The notes: a model not told the origin generated them from the letters alone. Numbered from the stretch's first letter, positions 43,055 through 55,634 are shown. The stretch is 64,000 nucleotides of DNA from Ricinus communis (GCF_019578655.1 NC_063256.1:24396522-24460521), one strand, 5' to 3'. Numbers and translations: made by a program.

Positions 43055-44159
43055 CTAAGTTTACATTTGCATCGACCTAGGTTAGCAGTTTTAGTACTGT
43101 GGAGCTAGGATCAAGTCTGTCTTTTTTTGTTTGTATTAACTCTAGTTTTAGCGTTTACTGTTAGAAAGTCTATTATTTCTTTTTTTCTTGTGAGCTTATC
43201 TTTGATATTGTATTGAGGATAAGTGCAGTTGCAATAGCAATGTCAGAGATTTATGGTGAGTTCTCTACTCAATAGTGGTGCACTTTCTTTTGCGAGATGT
43301 TAGAAGGCACGGTAGACTCATTGCCATTTCTATAAGTGATTAGCGCAGACCAGCCTTAGATGTTTTGACTATTGTTTCGGCAGTGGGCAATACAATTTAG
43401 GGATTGGTGTAGAGTGTAGTTGCGATCATGCCATAAATTGTCTCGTCATTACATCAGGTATCGTCTTAATGAGTAAAGCCGACCTCGATTGCTTAGAATG
43501 TCGGCGTGGAGGTCGAGCATTTAAGGTTGAGCTTTGTGGTTGTAAGAAGAATAAGAATAGTGGTTGGTATGTATCTTTCGGATGCTCTGAATCTAGAGAA
43601 GCTTAAGAGAACACTACTTATTTTTATAAGTAGAACAAAAGTGTTTTAAAATACAATATTGTGCCCAGTCCCACAAAAAAACTCATTATGGCATTTCATT
43701 ATTAGGCAAGTCTAGTATATTGTAAGCACTATAACTTATTTTCAAGATCTGCATCATATATTATACATTTTGTGTTAGCGCATTTTGCCTCAGATCATGC
43801 ATTGCAACCCTTTGGTGATAAGGGATATCATCATCCTAGTGTGCAATATTGTGAAATTTTATAAAAAGAAAATAACTAGAGATTTTACAATTTTATAAAG
43901 GTGTTTTTTAAGACTTTTTATTAATAATGATTATAAGTGAATAAATAAGTAATTCTTTCAAAGTAAATTGTGTGAGCTTGAGGTTGTTTGGATGACAAGC
44001 TTAGTTGCTATGAGAATGGATCGGATATGTGGCTCAACATGCTCCATTTTGGACTGTAGAGAAACAGAAGAGACTTTCTGGATTCTAGTCGAGGTGGCGT
44101 TCTGTTTCGGGATGACATGATTTCAATACCCATGATCTTGTATCAGTCATTGCAGCCAA
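43055..44159 (+). other. family-D internal region, non-coding (right-arm copy)
   Basis: Matches 20040-21142 in reverse complement and 36783-37700 more distantly. Confidence 0.65.
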
Positions 44160-44760
44160 ATGGATGATATGATGTGGAAGCTAGGGATATTCAATACATG
44201 TAAAAGACAAGTCATTAGGGAAAAAGTTGGCAAACGGAAGTTAGTAGGACCAGAGTTAGTTCAGATCATTTCAGAAAAGATTCCTATTATCTGTGAGCGG
44301 CTGAAGACAGCTTTTAGTAAGCAGAAGAATTATGTGAACCCGAAGCGGAAGCACGTGGAGGTTAGTATTAGAAAGTATGTATTCCTAAAGGTGTCTCCTA
44401 TGCAAGGTGTGATGCGGTTTGATAAGTTAGCCTCTTGTTATGTGGGACCCTTAAGATTATCGACAAGAGGTGGCATACAAGTTGGGTTTGCTGCCGAATT
44501 TCTCACATGTCCATCCAGTATTTCATATATTCATGTTGAGAAAGTATATTTTCGATCCTTCGCATGTGTTGCAACCTCAGCATGTGGATTTGAGCAAAGA
44601 CTTGACTTATGAGGAGCAGCCAGTCATGATCTTAGATACTCAAGTTTTCCAAGTTTGCTCTAGGGTTATACCGATGGTTAAGCTGTTGTGCTGAACTATT
44701 TTATTGAGGAATGTACTTGGAAAGACGAGCAAGAGATGAGAGATTCCTACCCACGTTTGT
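44160..44760 (+). pseudogene. integrase C-terminal tail, Del/Tekay type (right arm)
   Basis: Opens MDDMMWKLGIFNTCKRQVIR; 150 codons to 44612. The second half lies in another frame (44470-44694: HPVFHIFMLRKYIFDPSHVL, DLTYEEQPVMILDTQVFQVC), showing a frameshift around 44470-44530, as in the left arm. EECTWKDEQEMRDSYPRLF follows a stop at 44692. The shared frameshift and stop predate the duplication. No integrase core. Confidence 0.85.
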
Positions 44761-44810
44761 TTTAGTCTTAATGTAAGCTTTATTCTTTTAAAATTCGAGG
44801 ATGAATTTTC

Positions 44811-44825
44811 TTAAGGGAGGAAGAA
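44811..44825 (+). other. polypurine tract, family D (right-arm copy)
   Basis: AAGGGAGGAAGAA directly before the LTR start. Confidence 0.85.
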
Positions 44826-45809
44826 TGTAATACCCGAAATTTTTCTTTTTATTTTTTAAAATAAAATTTTAATGATTTACCAGGGGCGTTTTAGTAAATA
44901 ATACGTTGATGTTGAGCCTTTTATAAAATATTTTCAATAAATAAATATTTATCTAAATGGTACTGGATTTAATTAAAAATAGTTAATAAATTGATTAATT
45001 GAATTAAGTGCTAGGATTAAGTTAATATTTATTTATAAGAAGGTGGCAAAAATCAAAATTTGATTTAAAATGGGTTTAAGTGGAAAAATATCATTCTTGG
45101 TATGTTTATAATTAACTATGTTAGTAGGGGTATTATAGTAATTCTACCATTAAAGATAAGGCTAAATAAATAATTATATATCTTGATAATTCTAACTTGG
45201 CCCAAAACAAGTAAAAATTAGGGGCTTAAATTAGATAGTAACTATAGGCTTGAGGGTTTAGTGAAAATTTTCTAGGGGTAAAGGTTATCAAAACTAAAAA
45301 GGAGGGACTAAGAGTGGATAAGAGAAAATAAGAAGAAAAAAGAAAGAAAGAAGAAGGAGAAAAGAACGAGAAAAAAAAGTGAAAGAAGGGAGAGAAGAAA
45401 GAGACCAAAGAGAGGGAAGAGGAGCTTGGAAGCAGCCTTCAATAGTAGTTGAGGAAGGAGTCTCGTCTGAGGTGCGATGGTTGTGGTCGGTGATAGAGCG
45501 GATGAGTGCAGGTGATGGCGAGCTCCGTTAGGTGGTGAGAGAACAACGAGTGCGGCGATGGCGGCCAGCGGCTTCTCGCGTGCAAGGCGATTCCGGCTTA
45601 AATTTTTGTGCTTATGGTCTCAAAATGACCAACAGCTCATGCACTTTCATTTTTCAGTCATCGTCATGGCTTAAGGCTGTCGGAGTATTGAAATCTAGTG
45701 AGATGAGCTCATGGGGACAGTTTAGTTTTTTTTTTGATTTTCGGCGACTTCAGGCAAGGTCTACCCATTCCCTAGTGCCGGTCACGGGCCTATAGAATGG
45801 GTCGTGACA
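44826..45809 (+). mobile_element. family-D 3' LTR (right-arm copy)
   Basis: TGTAATACCCGAAATTTTTC to GGTCGTGACA, 984 bases, counterpart of 18362-19373 (1,012 bases). Shares the internal deletion. Confidence 0.88.
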
Positions 45810-45914
45810 CCGGCAAAAGAGGAAGCCAAAATGTGCCTCCCATGCTTCCTATATGAAGAAGCATGCCCCTATAGCTAAATAGGAAGCTAAAGTGGTGTTT
45901 CCCTTGTTTCCTCT
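45810..45914. other. short flank (right-arm copy)
   Basis: Counterpart of 18257-18361. Confidence 0.5.
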
Positions 45915-46339
45915 TCAAGTACTAGGCTCTCCTCCTTATGCACACATATTCAGCCCATACTTAGTTTCTTTAAGCCCATCATTTTGAATTAAATTAATAA
46001 GGCTAGGAGCGTTAATTAAATCTGACTCTCCATGGGTTAATATATCCTTGACCCAGATCTCTTGAATGAGTCCATTAAGAGCTTCCTTTATGCGTTTGGC
46101 CTTAGATCTTGTAATTGGCCTACATTGAATGTGTAAAAGATCCCTTGAGCTTGGTGTACGCTTCTGCCCTATGCTTGTGCTTTGATCGTGAGTTGGGTCT
46201 TGAAGCTTGGTGCTTTATTATTAATATGGCATCTAGTATGAAAAATATTATCACATTATACCTTATGTACTTTGGCATGTGCACTCAAGGCTCTTCATGC
46301 CCCCAATATCTCTCCACTTATGGGCATCTCAATATCACT
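45915..46339 (-). pseudogene. pol relics: protease start and polyprotein C-terminus (right arm)
   Basis: Minus-strand counterpart of 17832-18256, including the NIFHT block and the ITRSKAKR...EAL tail. Same large internal deletion. Confidence 0.65.
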
Positions 46340-47326
46340 TCAATCCTCAAGTGGCGGCATGTCATCCTCTTCCTTAGTCTCAGTCTGCACTCCACCATCA
46401 TTCATAAAAATCAAAGCTCTCTTATTAGGACATTGAAAAGCAATATATCCTATCCCTAAGCACCGAAAACATTTGATATCCCTTGTTCTTGTGTTAGGTG
46501 TTTCGATCTTAGTTGGAGCTTTACCATTGGACTCCCTTGAGTCTTTTGGCTTCTCATACCTCAGCCTCTCCTCGACTTCTTCCTTCTTTCAATTCGGTTT
46601 CCATGTGGATGTAGAAGCCGAATTGAATATGTCGGAGTTGCTTTGATTCTTGAGTTGCCTCTCCACTTTAGTGGCCATGTGTACCATATCCTCAAGTTCA
46701 CCATAATGGTGCAATTCAATCACATCAGCAATATGTCGGTTTAAGCCATGACAAAACTGAGCCATAGTAGCATCTCTATCCTCTTTCACATTAGCCCTTA
46801 TCATGGCTATTTCTATCTCTTTGTGGTAGTCCTCCATACTCTTAGATCCCTGCACGAACTTTGTAATTTTTATACAATTCTCTATAACAGTGAGAAGGAA
46901 TAAACCTATTTTTTGTGACTGTCTTCATCTCCTCCCATGTAAAAATTGGCCCTTACCATTCCTTCGCCTTGAAAGCATAAGTTGGTCCCACCAAACCATG
47001 GCATAATCAGTGAACTCAACCGTAGCTAGCTTCACCTTCTTCTGTTCAAAATAATCATGGCAATCAAATAGTAGCTCAAACTTCTTCTTCTATTCAAAAT
47101 AAAGCTCTAGGTCGTTCCTGCCTTGAAACAAAGGGATTTTCATTTCAATATTCCCCAAGTTTCCATCTTGCCTTTTATGTCCTCTTTCATCTCGTCCTCC
47201 ATAATCTCTCCCAAATCTATCCCAAACCAAGTTAGAACCTCGCTCCTCTTCTTCGTAGTCATCCTCATAGTAATCATCATGATCCATATGCCTTAGCTTC
47301 CTTTGATTGTTTGTTGAAGCACCTAG
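46340..47326 (-). pseudogene. Ty3/gypsy gag core and knuckle (right arm)
   Basis: Counterpart of 16845-17831. Open pieces 47090-47287 (MDHDDYYEDDYEEEERGSNL ... GRNDLELYFE) and 46589-46855 (MQGSKSMEDYHKEIEIAMIR to FNSASTSTWKPN). A frameshift near 46600 separates the knuckle segment (about 46430-46475), which stays in one frame on the left. The stop after ELYFE is common to both arms. Confidence 0.82.
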
Positions 47327-47331
47327 GCTAC
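47327..47331. repeat. target-site duplication GCTAC, left copy
   Basis: Identical to 53263-53267; reverse complement of the GTAGC that flanks the left-arm solo LTR. Confidence 0.93.
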
Positions 47332-48794
47332 TGATAGGCTAAATCGTGTTAGCTACAATCTAAGGCAGTGTACCTATCGATGCAGTCTAGCACTAATGGC
47401 GAGTATCAAGGTCGTATTCCTCGGGAAAGTGAAAGCCCAGAGTTACTCCTTTGTTCTTTGTTATATTAACCTAAAATTAGCGATAAATAATTTCTAAACT
47501 AACTAATAGCTATAAGCTAAATCCTAAGGGAGATGCAATAGTGATTGATAAACGAAATAACTAAGGCCAGAAGACAAACCTAAAGGGAATCTAAACTAGT
47601 TGGCAATCAAACAAAAGATAAAGGATTGGTGAGTCTAATTATGCTACCCGTGGATGAATTCTTAATCGAGTTCGGTTTCTCTCTCGAGATAACCGAATTC
47701 CTAAATCTAATAACCTAAAGTTGGAATCTCTTCCTAACGATTGATTCTTAAATTAGCATTAAGCTTTAATTTGCCTCTATTAAGCTTTGTTAATTCTTAA
47801 TCCTCTAAGCGATTATTAACCAGTTCTTGTTATTCAAAATTCCAATTGCCAAACGGATTTCTCAATCTCATAAAGCAATATAAACATCACAACTCACAAC
47901 GTCTCATGAATAATGCATTATCTTATTAATACTGAAAACAAGAAGAATACAAAACCAACTCAAACAATCCAACAATATAATATTAAGCCAACATAGTAAA
48001 GAAATCCCAATGGATTTAATCAATCTAGCTAATCATGTTCATTCTCAAAATACACAAGAATTCAATTACAACAATGAGCAAAGGTAGAGAAAACCCGATT
48101 ACACCCTTGGATAAGAGTAAACAACCCCAAATCCTTTTGCTCCAATTGAATCGATTATTGTTCCTCTTGCTCGATTTGAAAATCAATCAACGAACCTCGC
48201 CCAATCTTCGATTCTTTAAGGAAATCTGATTGAAACCTTGATCCAAGTCTCCTTTTCCCTTGGTTTCAGCTCAGAAAACCCTTAGGGAGAGAAAAATTAG
48301 GGTTTGGGATGTTCTAACCCTAGCCTCCTCTTTTCTTTCCTCTCTTCGTTCTTTTCATTAATTCCCCCTGTCGCCTCCAACACGGCCGTGTTCTTGGCCG
48401 TGTTGAGGACACAGGCTTGTGTTCCTGGCCGTGTTACTCTCTGTGGTCGTGCTCCTTAAGAACTTCTTTTTCGTTGATGTGTGGTGTACCCAACACGGCC
48501 CGTGTTTGTCACCGTGTTGGGAACATGGTCTATGTTGGTTCCGTGTTGAGAACACAGCCAGTGTTGAAACCAACACGGCCATGTTCAGCTTCCTCATGCT
48601 CGTACTTAGCCCGTTTCGGTAGCTTTGACGTCCAAATATGCTCCAATTCTTCCCTTTTTCATTCTTTGACTTCTTTTGGACCTGATGCACACAAACATAC
48701 GCATAGGGTGAGTGTTGGTACCAATTCACATCCAAATATCCATAAAATCGATCTTAAAAAACCCCATTTAGATGTGTGTATTTTACGCACATCA
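47332..48794 (-). repeat. 3' LTR of the 5.9-kb element
   Basis: 1,463 bases, plus-strand reading TGATAGGCTAAATCGTG ... TTTTACGCACATCA. Confidence 0.93.
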
Positions 48795-48812
48795 AATAAC
48801 CCCACACTTAGC
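48795..48812 (-). other. polypurine tract next to 3' LTR
   Basis: Minus strand AAGTGTGGGGTTATT, as in the 8.36-kb element. Confidence 0.75.
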
Positions 48813-50364
48813 TCATTGCTTGTCCTCAAGTAATCAAAAGTAAAATAAGGAAAATAAACCACTAAGAAACAACACTTAAACTGACAGACAAACTAGAGAG
48901 CTCTTGCACATATCCTTAACAAGTGTAAGTCAAACAGAAAGAAACGAAGCAATCAATTCAAGTATCTCAACAAAATTATTTAGAAACAACTCCTCACCAG
49001 ATTCACTATAAATCACTCAAAGTGTTTAAAGGGTAGTGTTTAATCGCTCAATGCATCAACTACTGCCTTACTTACTATATGCTTGCTCTTAAATCCTACT
49101 CCTACCACTTATGGAGAGTCAACAACCATGTCAAGAGGTCTTTATAAAGGTTGTAACGGGGATTAGGTAAGGGTAGGTAAATTTGGTCAGAGTTGAACCT
49201 ATGGTGTTCTGCAATGAAATACATGACCTGCACACAAGTCACAATAATCACAAGGGGTAAACAATGGATAGTAGTCCAAGGTGGGAAATAGGAATCAAGT
49301 CAAAATGTTTAGCTCACTTACTTTCTTTCTTTTCATCACCTTTCCCTCTTATTCTTCTTTTTATATATTTTTCTTCTTTCTTTTTTTTTTCTCTTTTTTT
49401 CTTTTTTTCTTTTTTTCTTTTTTCATAAGGGAAAAACATTCACATAATAGAGTGAATTTCTTTTTGGATTGAAGTAAGCTGCTACAAGATTCCAAAGCTA
49501 TTCCCAAGATAAAAATTCCCAATAAAAACAACTCATGTGCAAAATCATAACCCAAAGCAGAATAAAACTAAGTGGTAATGGAATATGATAGAAAATGGTG
49601 AAAGAGGGGGTTATCCATAGAACAATAAACGAATGAAGGCTATTTGGCTAGAATGAAAAACCTAAGTGCCTCTATCATACCAAAGTGTTAAACTCTCCTT
49701 GTGGCCCTCATAAGCATTACCGAGCAAGTTCTAAAATTAAAGACAGTAATTGGCACTCTCAATAAGAAATAAATGCAAGCATATAAAGTGTATGCTAACA
49801 ATTTAGGCTCAATTTCTCACAAGTGTGCTTTTGAGTAGGTTCCAAACAAAAATCATCAAAACAGAATTAAATAAACCAAAGCAACTTAGTACAAAACTCA
49901 AACTAATTATCTTACATTCTTCCACAAGACTCAACACTATCGGTTTTACCCGATCACATGGACATAAACAGGATTTCCAAAAGCAAGTCAACAGTAAGAG
50001 CATCGAAACAAAGTGAAAAATTTTCAAAATTTTACAAAAAATCGCACAAAGAATAAGCAAATAACTGAGATGGGATAAATATCACCCACCCCATACTTAA
50101 AGGACACACTGTCCCCAGTGTACAAAATATAAGAAATCAAAAAGGAGAAAGAACTAATACTACCCTAACTATGGCTCCGGAGTCAAAAGAGGTGCATCAT
50201 CAGGGATATTAGGGCGTTGGCTAGTCTATGGTAGAGGAGTGGCTGCAAATAACAAAATAAAGAATTAAAATCGAAACTGAAATAAAAATTAAATAAAATA
50301 TGAAAACTAAAACTAATAAAATGTTTCAAAACAAAAGGTTAAAATATTAGAGATTAAAGATAGA
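48813..50364 (-). other. 3' internal region, non-coding
   Basis: Counterpart of 30653-31994. A poly-pyrimidine tract at 49370-49425 creates low-complexity frames. A second polypurine-like motif (AAGTATGGGG, one change) is at 50089-50098. The last residues of the ORF1-like frame remain at about 50165-50200. Confidence 0.7.
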
Positions 50365-51184
50365 AATTGGGGTGCCTCCCAAAAGCGCTTCTTTTTGATG
50401 TGATGAGCCTTCTTAGCTGGACTCATGGTGAAAAGCAAACGGTGGGGATTGACGACCATCCATCATTCTTCCAAGCAAATGGCTTCAATTATCCGCTTAA
50501 AGGGATAATCGTCGACTTCCTCTTCCCGACTATCAAGCAAGCTGCCAGTATGATGGGCAAGACTCGCTCCTCGTATAATTGAACGTAGTCATGATGCTCT
50601 AGGGGCTCTTCCAATTTGAAAGCTGGAGTTTCAACAATTGGAAGGATCGATGGTTGGGCAATTTCTTCAGAAACATCAATGGTTTTCTCTAGTCCTTGGC
50701 TTGGTTCACTTGCTAGAAGAAACTCGAGCTCCTCTAAGATTTCTTCATTGGATAACTCGTGCTCATCTTCCATCATCGAAGGGACTTGTGGAAAATCCAC
50801 CAAAAATTCCTCTAACTGCAACTCAGCATCATCAACTGTGTATTCCTGTTGGTAGTCTTTCAGAGGGATCATGTTTGCCTCTTCCTTTTCTGGTTCTATC
50901 TCCATGTTCAAAGAGTCGTCCTGCATATAAGCATCATCGTCAAACATAATAGATAAACCAGAAAAATTCTCACCTGAACGCAAAGTGACAGCGCTCAAAT
51001 GTTCCTCGGATTCAGTAGCGTTTGATGGAGTTCCCAATTGCTCTTCAGCTAGTAACTTGAAGATTAAGCCTACTTGATGCTCTATGTTGTTAATCGAGGC
51101 TTGTTGATCTTCAAGTATCCTCTCTGTTTGTTGGAATCTATCATCAAGACTTGTAATGAACCTCATCATCAGCTCCTCCGACAC
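50365..51184 (-). CDS. Athila-like gag, C-terminal part (open)
   Basis: 231 open codons (51184 to 50489): MSEELMMRFITSLDDRFQQT, NIEHQVGLIFKLLAEEQLGT, VTLRSGENFSGLSIMFDDDA, acidic MEDEHELSNEEILEELEFLL, and YEERVLPIILAACLIVGKRK near the end, followed by KRSAFGRHP relics to about 50365. VTLRSG is the conserved mark of Athila-type Gag C-termini, and the last 60 residues resemble the linker before RT. The best-preserved reading of this segment in the window. The ATG is internal to the ancestral gag: the N-terminal part lies in the next feature, one frameshift away. Confidence 0.75.
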
Positions 51185-51215
51185 TAACTCTTCATCTTGA
51201 GTTGAAGGCGCAAGA

Positions 51216-51599
51216 TTAGGCCCTGTGATGTGGTTCTTCGAGATTCAGTGGTTCCGGGCCATCTAAGCTCCATCCATAGGGTGAATGAGTGTTCCACTCT
51301 TGATTATAGGTACTTCCATACGAGTCATTTGGCCAATTGCCAGTATAATTCACCTGTTCACAGTCATAAGAATAAGGAGTAAAATCACTGCACAATGGAC
51401 AATCATTACTCAAATGTAAACCACAACAAAATTCACAAAAAACTTGAGATGAAAGGATAAGAATGGAGAGTTGATCGGTAGCCCTGCAAAACGATTCCAC
51501 TCGAGCTTCTAAAGATGCACGGGTATCCCAATTTTTAGCACTCTCTTGGTTCCTAATCCCATTTTCCAATGCGTCATACAAAGAGTTTGAGTTTAGCAT
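51216..51599 (-). CDS. Athila-like gag, N-terminal part with zinc-knuckle region
   Basis: 127 codons: MLNSNSLYDALENGIRNQES, CEFCCGLHLSNDCPLCSDF, NYTGNWPNDSYGSTYNQEWN and THSPYGWSLDGPEP, then out of frame at HHRA because of a short indel near 51220-51230 compared with 55130-55145. The cysteine pattern CX2C...CPLC is a degenerate CCHC knuckle. The usual long N-terminal Gag core of Athila is missing, so even intact this would be a short Gag. The ATG lies about 165 bases after the PBS. Confidence 0.75.
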   Translation of the reverse strand: MLNSNSLYDALENGIRNQESAKNWDTRASLEARVESFCRATDQLSILILSSQVFCEFCCGLHLSNDCPLCSDFTPYSYDCEQVNYTGNWPNDSYGSTYNQEWNTHSPYGWSLDGPEPLNLEEPHHRA

Positions 51600-51766
51600 T
51601 GAACCTCCTTATCATTCACTATCTGAATCATAAACTTAAACTAAATAAATATGTACAAATAAAATAAAATAAATAAATAAATAAAAATAAAAATCATAAA
51701 ATAATAAGAAAGAAAAAAATGGCTAAATTAACAAATAACAAATTTCACTCTAGTTTTCAAACAATT

Positions 51767-51783
51767 CCCCAGCAACGGCACTA
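51767..51783 (-). other. primer-binding site, tRNA-Asp (decayed)
   Basis: Minus strand TAGTGCCGTTGCTGGGG against TGGCGCCGTTGCCGGGG: three changes. Confidence 0.85.
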
Positions 51784-51789
51784 AAAACT

Positions 51790-53262
51790 TGATAGGCTAA
51801 ATCGTGTTAGCTATAATCTAAGGCAGTGTACCTATCAATGCAGTCTAGCACTAATGGCGAGTATCAAGGTCGTATTCCTCGGGAAAATGAAAGTCCAGAG
51901 TTACTCCTTTGTTCTTTGTTATATTAACCTAAAATTAGCGATAAATAATTTCTAAACTAACTAATAGCTACAAGCTAAGTCCTAAGGGAGATGCAAGAGT
52001 GATTGATAAATAAAATAACTAAGGCCAGAAGACAAACCCAAAGGGAATCTAAACTAGTTGGCAATCAAACAAAAGATAAAGGATTGGTGAGTCTAATTAT
52101 GCTACCCGTGGACGAATTCTTAACCGAGTTCGGTTTCTCTCTCGAGATAACCGAATTCCTAAATTTAATAACCTAAAGTTGGAATCTCTTCCTAACGATT
52201 GATTCTTAAATTAGCATTAAGCTTTAATCCGCCTCTATTAAGCTTTGTTAATTCTTAATCCGGCTAGTTAATTATCCTTATCTCTAAGTGATTATTAACC
52301 AGTTCTTGCTATTCAAAATTCCAATTGCCAAACGGATTTCTCAATCTCATAAAGCAATCTAAACATCACAATTCACAACGTCTCATGAATAATGCATTAT
52401 CTTATTAATACTGAAAACAAGAAGAATACAAAACCAACTCAAACAATCCAACAATATAATTTCAAGCCAACATAGTAAAGAAATCCCAATGGATTTAATC
52501 AATCTAGCTAATCATGTTCATTCTTAAAATACACAAGAATTCAATTACAACAATAAGCAAAGGTAGAGAAAACCCGATTACACCCTTGGATAAGAGTAAA
52601 CAACCCCAAATCCTTTTGCTCCAATTGAATCGATTCTTGTTCCTCTTGCTCGATTTGAAAATCAATTAACGAACCTTGCCCAATCTTCGATCCTTCAAGG
52701 AAATCTGATTGAAACCTTGATCCAAGTCTCCTTTTCCCTTGGTTTCAGCTCAGAAAACCCTTAGGGAGAGAAAAATTAGGGTTTGGGACATTCTAACCCT
52801 AGCCTCCTCTTTTCTTTCCTCTCTTCATTCTTTTAATTAATTCCCCCTGTCGCCTCCAACACAGCCGTGTTGGGGACACGAGCTTGTGTTCCTGGCCGTG
52901 TTACTCTCTGTGGTCGTGCTCCCTAAGAACTTCTTTTTCGTTGATGTGTGGTGTACCCAACACGGCCCGTGTTTGTTACCGTATTGGGAACACGGTCTGT
53001 GTTGGTTCCCGTGTTGAGAACACGGCCAGTGTTGAAACCAACATGGCCATGTTCAGCTTCCTCATGCTCGTACTTAGCTCGTTTCGGCAGCTTTGACATC
53101 CAATTATGCTCCAATTCTTTCCTTTTTCATTCTTTGACTTCTTTTGGATCTAATGCACACAAACATACGCATAGGGTGAGTGTTGGTACCAATTCACATC
53201 CAAATATCCATAGAATCGATTTTAAAAAACCCTATTTAGATGTGTGTATTTTACGCACATCA
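51790..53262 (-). repeat. 5' LTR of the 5.9-kb element
   Basis: 1,473 bases with the same ends as 47332-48794. CG-palindrome cluster at 52855-53050. Confidence 0.93.
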
Positions 53263-53428
53263 GCTACCCTCTTTGAAAATTGGACTCCACTCGCTTAAGT
53301 CTTTCATCCATATTGTTAAACCTTAGATTTAGGAATTTTAAGGTCGTTTGAATGGGTTTCATATAGATTTTGAGATCGAACTCTCGCGTCTCATCATTTG
53401 AGATTCATTTGTCCTTACTTTGAGACAT
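53263..53428 (-). pseudogene. Ty3/gypsy gag N-terminal part (right arm)
   Basis: Counterpart of 15210-15374; the first five bases are the second GCTAC copy. The ATG is at 53428 on the minus strand. Confidence 0.75.
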
Positions 53429-53581
53429 GATTCAAATCTGCAAAATATAGATCAAAACAAAATCTCACCCACTCCCTTGCGAGTATACACTCAAAAATTG
53501 TTTAAAAACTTATATTTCATAAAATTTGGCTCTTTTCCTCTTTTGTGCTCACCTCTTAATGTAAACCTTCTTTGGAAGAGA
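53429..53581 (-). other. leader of C-type gag (right arm)
   Basis: Counterpart of 15056-15209. A plus-strand 80-codon frame over this leader and LTR (53420-53662) is not a gene. Confidence 0.5.
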
Positions 53582-54264
53582 AGATTACACACCAAGATCA
53601 ATACTTATAAGGTTTGCGAAAAGTTATTTGCGGAACTATCACCCTTATTTATAAAAAAATAAGATCAATAGCTATAATGAGATGAACTTAATTAATCCTA
53701 GAAACTAACAAGTTAATAGAATTAAATTAAAGTAGAAGTGAAATCAAAACCTAAACAATAAGCTTTAATCTCAAGAACACTTAAAGAAACTCTTTAAGCA
53801 AAAATAAGGTTTTCTATTCAATCAAAGATATATGCTTTTGTTGAATTACATAGCTCTATTTATAGAGTTTAAAACAAAATAATCCTAATCCTAGAATGAC
53901 TAGGATATGCGACCAAGACTCCTAAATAAACAAAACTTAAAGTAAAAGAAAAGAAAACTCCTATTTTGACTTGGACTTGTTAAAAGAAAACTCCTATTTT
54001 GACTTGGACTTTGACTTTGAATTTTCAACCTTGGACTTGGGCTTTACGTTTGGGCTTGAATTCAACATAAATCAAATCTGATCTTCATGCCTTCACATTG
54101 GGCTTTAATCCATCAATGAAATTTAATTAATCAAAGTGGAAATAGGATTCCTTTTGTCGCTTGAACTCTTGATGTCATCAGGACTCCTTGCTGGATTAGG
54201 ATCTTTAGTGGAATTAGGATTCTTTGTTGAAGTAGGATTCATTGTGCTACATGGGTTCTCATCA
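53582..54264 (-). mobile_element. family-C LTR, second copy (right arm)
   Basis: About 40 bases shorter than 14333-15055 because part of the ATTAGGAT minisatellite near 54135 is missing. Confidence 0.78.
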
Positions 54265-54592
54265 TTCCTCCTTTCTTTGAAAAGATTCATCCTCGAATCT
54301 TGCTCGAATATTGTGAAAGAAGCAAACATATAATCTCAAAGAACAATACTAACTCATTATCAATATGCAGATCTTTCACAAAAGTTGTTAAAGGAACTTT
54401 AGAATAAATAATACTTTCAATCCCAATAAAATCAACATGTTCAATTGGCTCAACGGCATCAAGTAAATCATTTTCATCCTTCACCAGCTCAGCTTTTGCT
54501 TCATCTTCAATAATGATCTCTTCACCTTGGATTTCGCTCAATAGTTGCAAATTATTATCTTTTTCACCATCTTCATTCATTATGCTTTTCGA
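54265..54592 (-). pseudogene. 3' end of acidic ORF, second copy (right arm)
   Basis: 97 codons at 54287-54580. Here the left-arm TAA is CAA, so the frame continues as LLLSQYSSKIRG toward the polypurine tract. The junction to B gag (CCATCG/AAAAGCATA) is identical to the left arm. Confidence 0.75.
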
Positions 54593-55520
54593 TGGTTTTC
54601 TCTAGTCCTTGGCTTGGTTCACTTGCTAGAAGAAACTCGAGCTCCTCCAAGACTTCTCCATTGGATAACTCGTGCTCATCTTCCATCATCGAACGGACTT
54701 GTGGAAAATCCACCAAAAATTCCTCTAACTACAACTCAGCATCATCAACTGTGTATTCCTGTTGGTAGTCTTTCAGAGGGATCATGTTCACCTCTTCCTT
54801 TTCTGGTTCCATCTCCATGTTCAAGAAATCGTCCTGCACAGAAGCATCATCGTCAAACATAGTAGATAAACCAGAAAAATTCTCACCTGAACGCAAAGTG
54901 ACGGCGCTTAAGTGTTCCTCGGATTCAGTAGCGTTTGATGGAGTTCCCAATTGCTCTTTAGCTAGTAACTTGAAGATCAAGCCTACTTGATGCTCTATGT
55001 TCTTAATGGAGGCTTGTTGAATTTCAAGTACCCTCTCTGTTTGTTGGAATCTATCATCAAGACTTGTAATGAACCTCATCATCAGCTCTTCCGACACTAA
55101 CTCTTCATCTTGAGTTGAAGGTGCAAGATTAGGGTGCTGATGTGGTTACTGAGATTCTGGTGGTTCTGGGCCATCTAAGCTCCATCCAAAGGGTGAATGA
55201 GTGCTCCACTCTTGATTGTAGGTGCTTCCATATGAGTCATTTGGCCAACTTCCCGTATAATTCACCTGTTCATAGTTATAAGAACAATGAGCAACATCAC
55301 TATACAATGGACAATGATTACTCAAATGTAAACCATAACAAAATTCATAAAAAACTTGAGATGAAAGGATAGGAGTGGAGAGTTGATCGGTAGCCCTGCA
55401 AAATGATTCCACTCGAGCTTCTAAAGATGCATGGGTATCCCAATTTTTAGCACTCTCTTGGTTCCTAATCCCATTTTCCAACGCATCATACAAAGAGATT
55501 GAGTTTAATATTGAACCTCC
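54593..55520 (-). pseudogene. Athila-like gag, broken (family B, right arm)
   Basis: Counterpart of 13086-14006. The N-terminal frame 55146-55493 keeps the Trp lost on the left (HSPFGWSLDGPEPPESQ) before a TAA. The second frame, 54729-55097, includes ELMMRFITSLDDRFQQTERV and VTLRSGENFSGLS. The start ATG is changed to ATA (55510), so the longest frame begins at the internal MYDALENG. Confidence 0.8.
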
Positions 55521-55634
55521 TTATCATTCACTACCTGAATCATAAACTTAACTAAATAAATTATACAAACAAAATAGAAATAAAAAAATGGCTAAATTAA
55601 CAAATAGCAAATTTCACTCTAGTTTTCAAACATT

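Larger units (their letters stand above)
47332..53262 (-). mobile_element. complete-ended Athila-like retrotransposon, pol deleted
   Basis: 5,931 bases on the minus strand: 5' LTR 51790-53262, PBS 51767-51783, gag 50489-51599, non-coding 3' region, polypurine tract, 3' LTR 47332-48794. Perfect TSD GCTAC. No RT, integrase or protease. Smaller relative of the element at 25083-33445: it also lacks nearly all of the ORF1-like frame and the internal CG-palindrome cluster. It sits in the C-type gag. Confidence 0.95.

Noticed and set aside
49281..49472. Phe/Ser-rich frame, and its Lys-rich opposite
   Set aside because: Poly-pyrimidine tract inside the 3' internal region of a retroelement.
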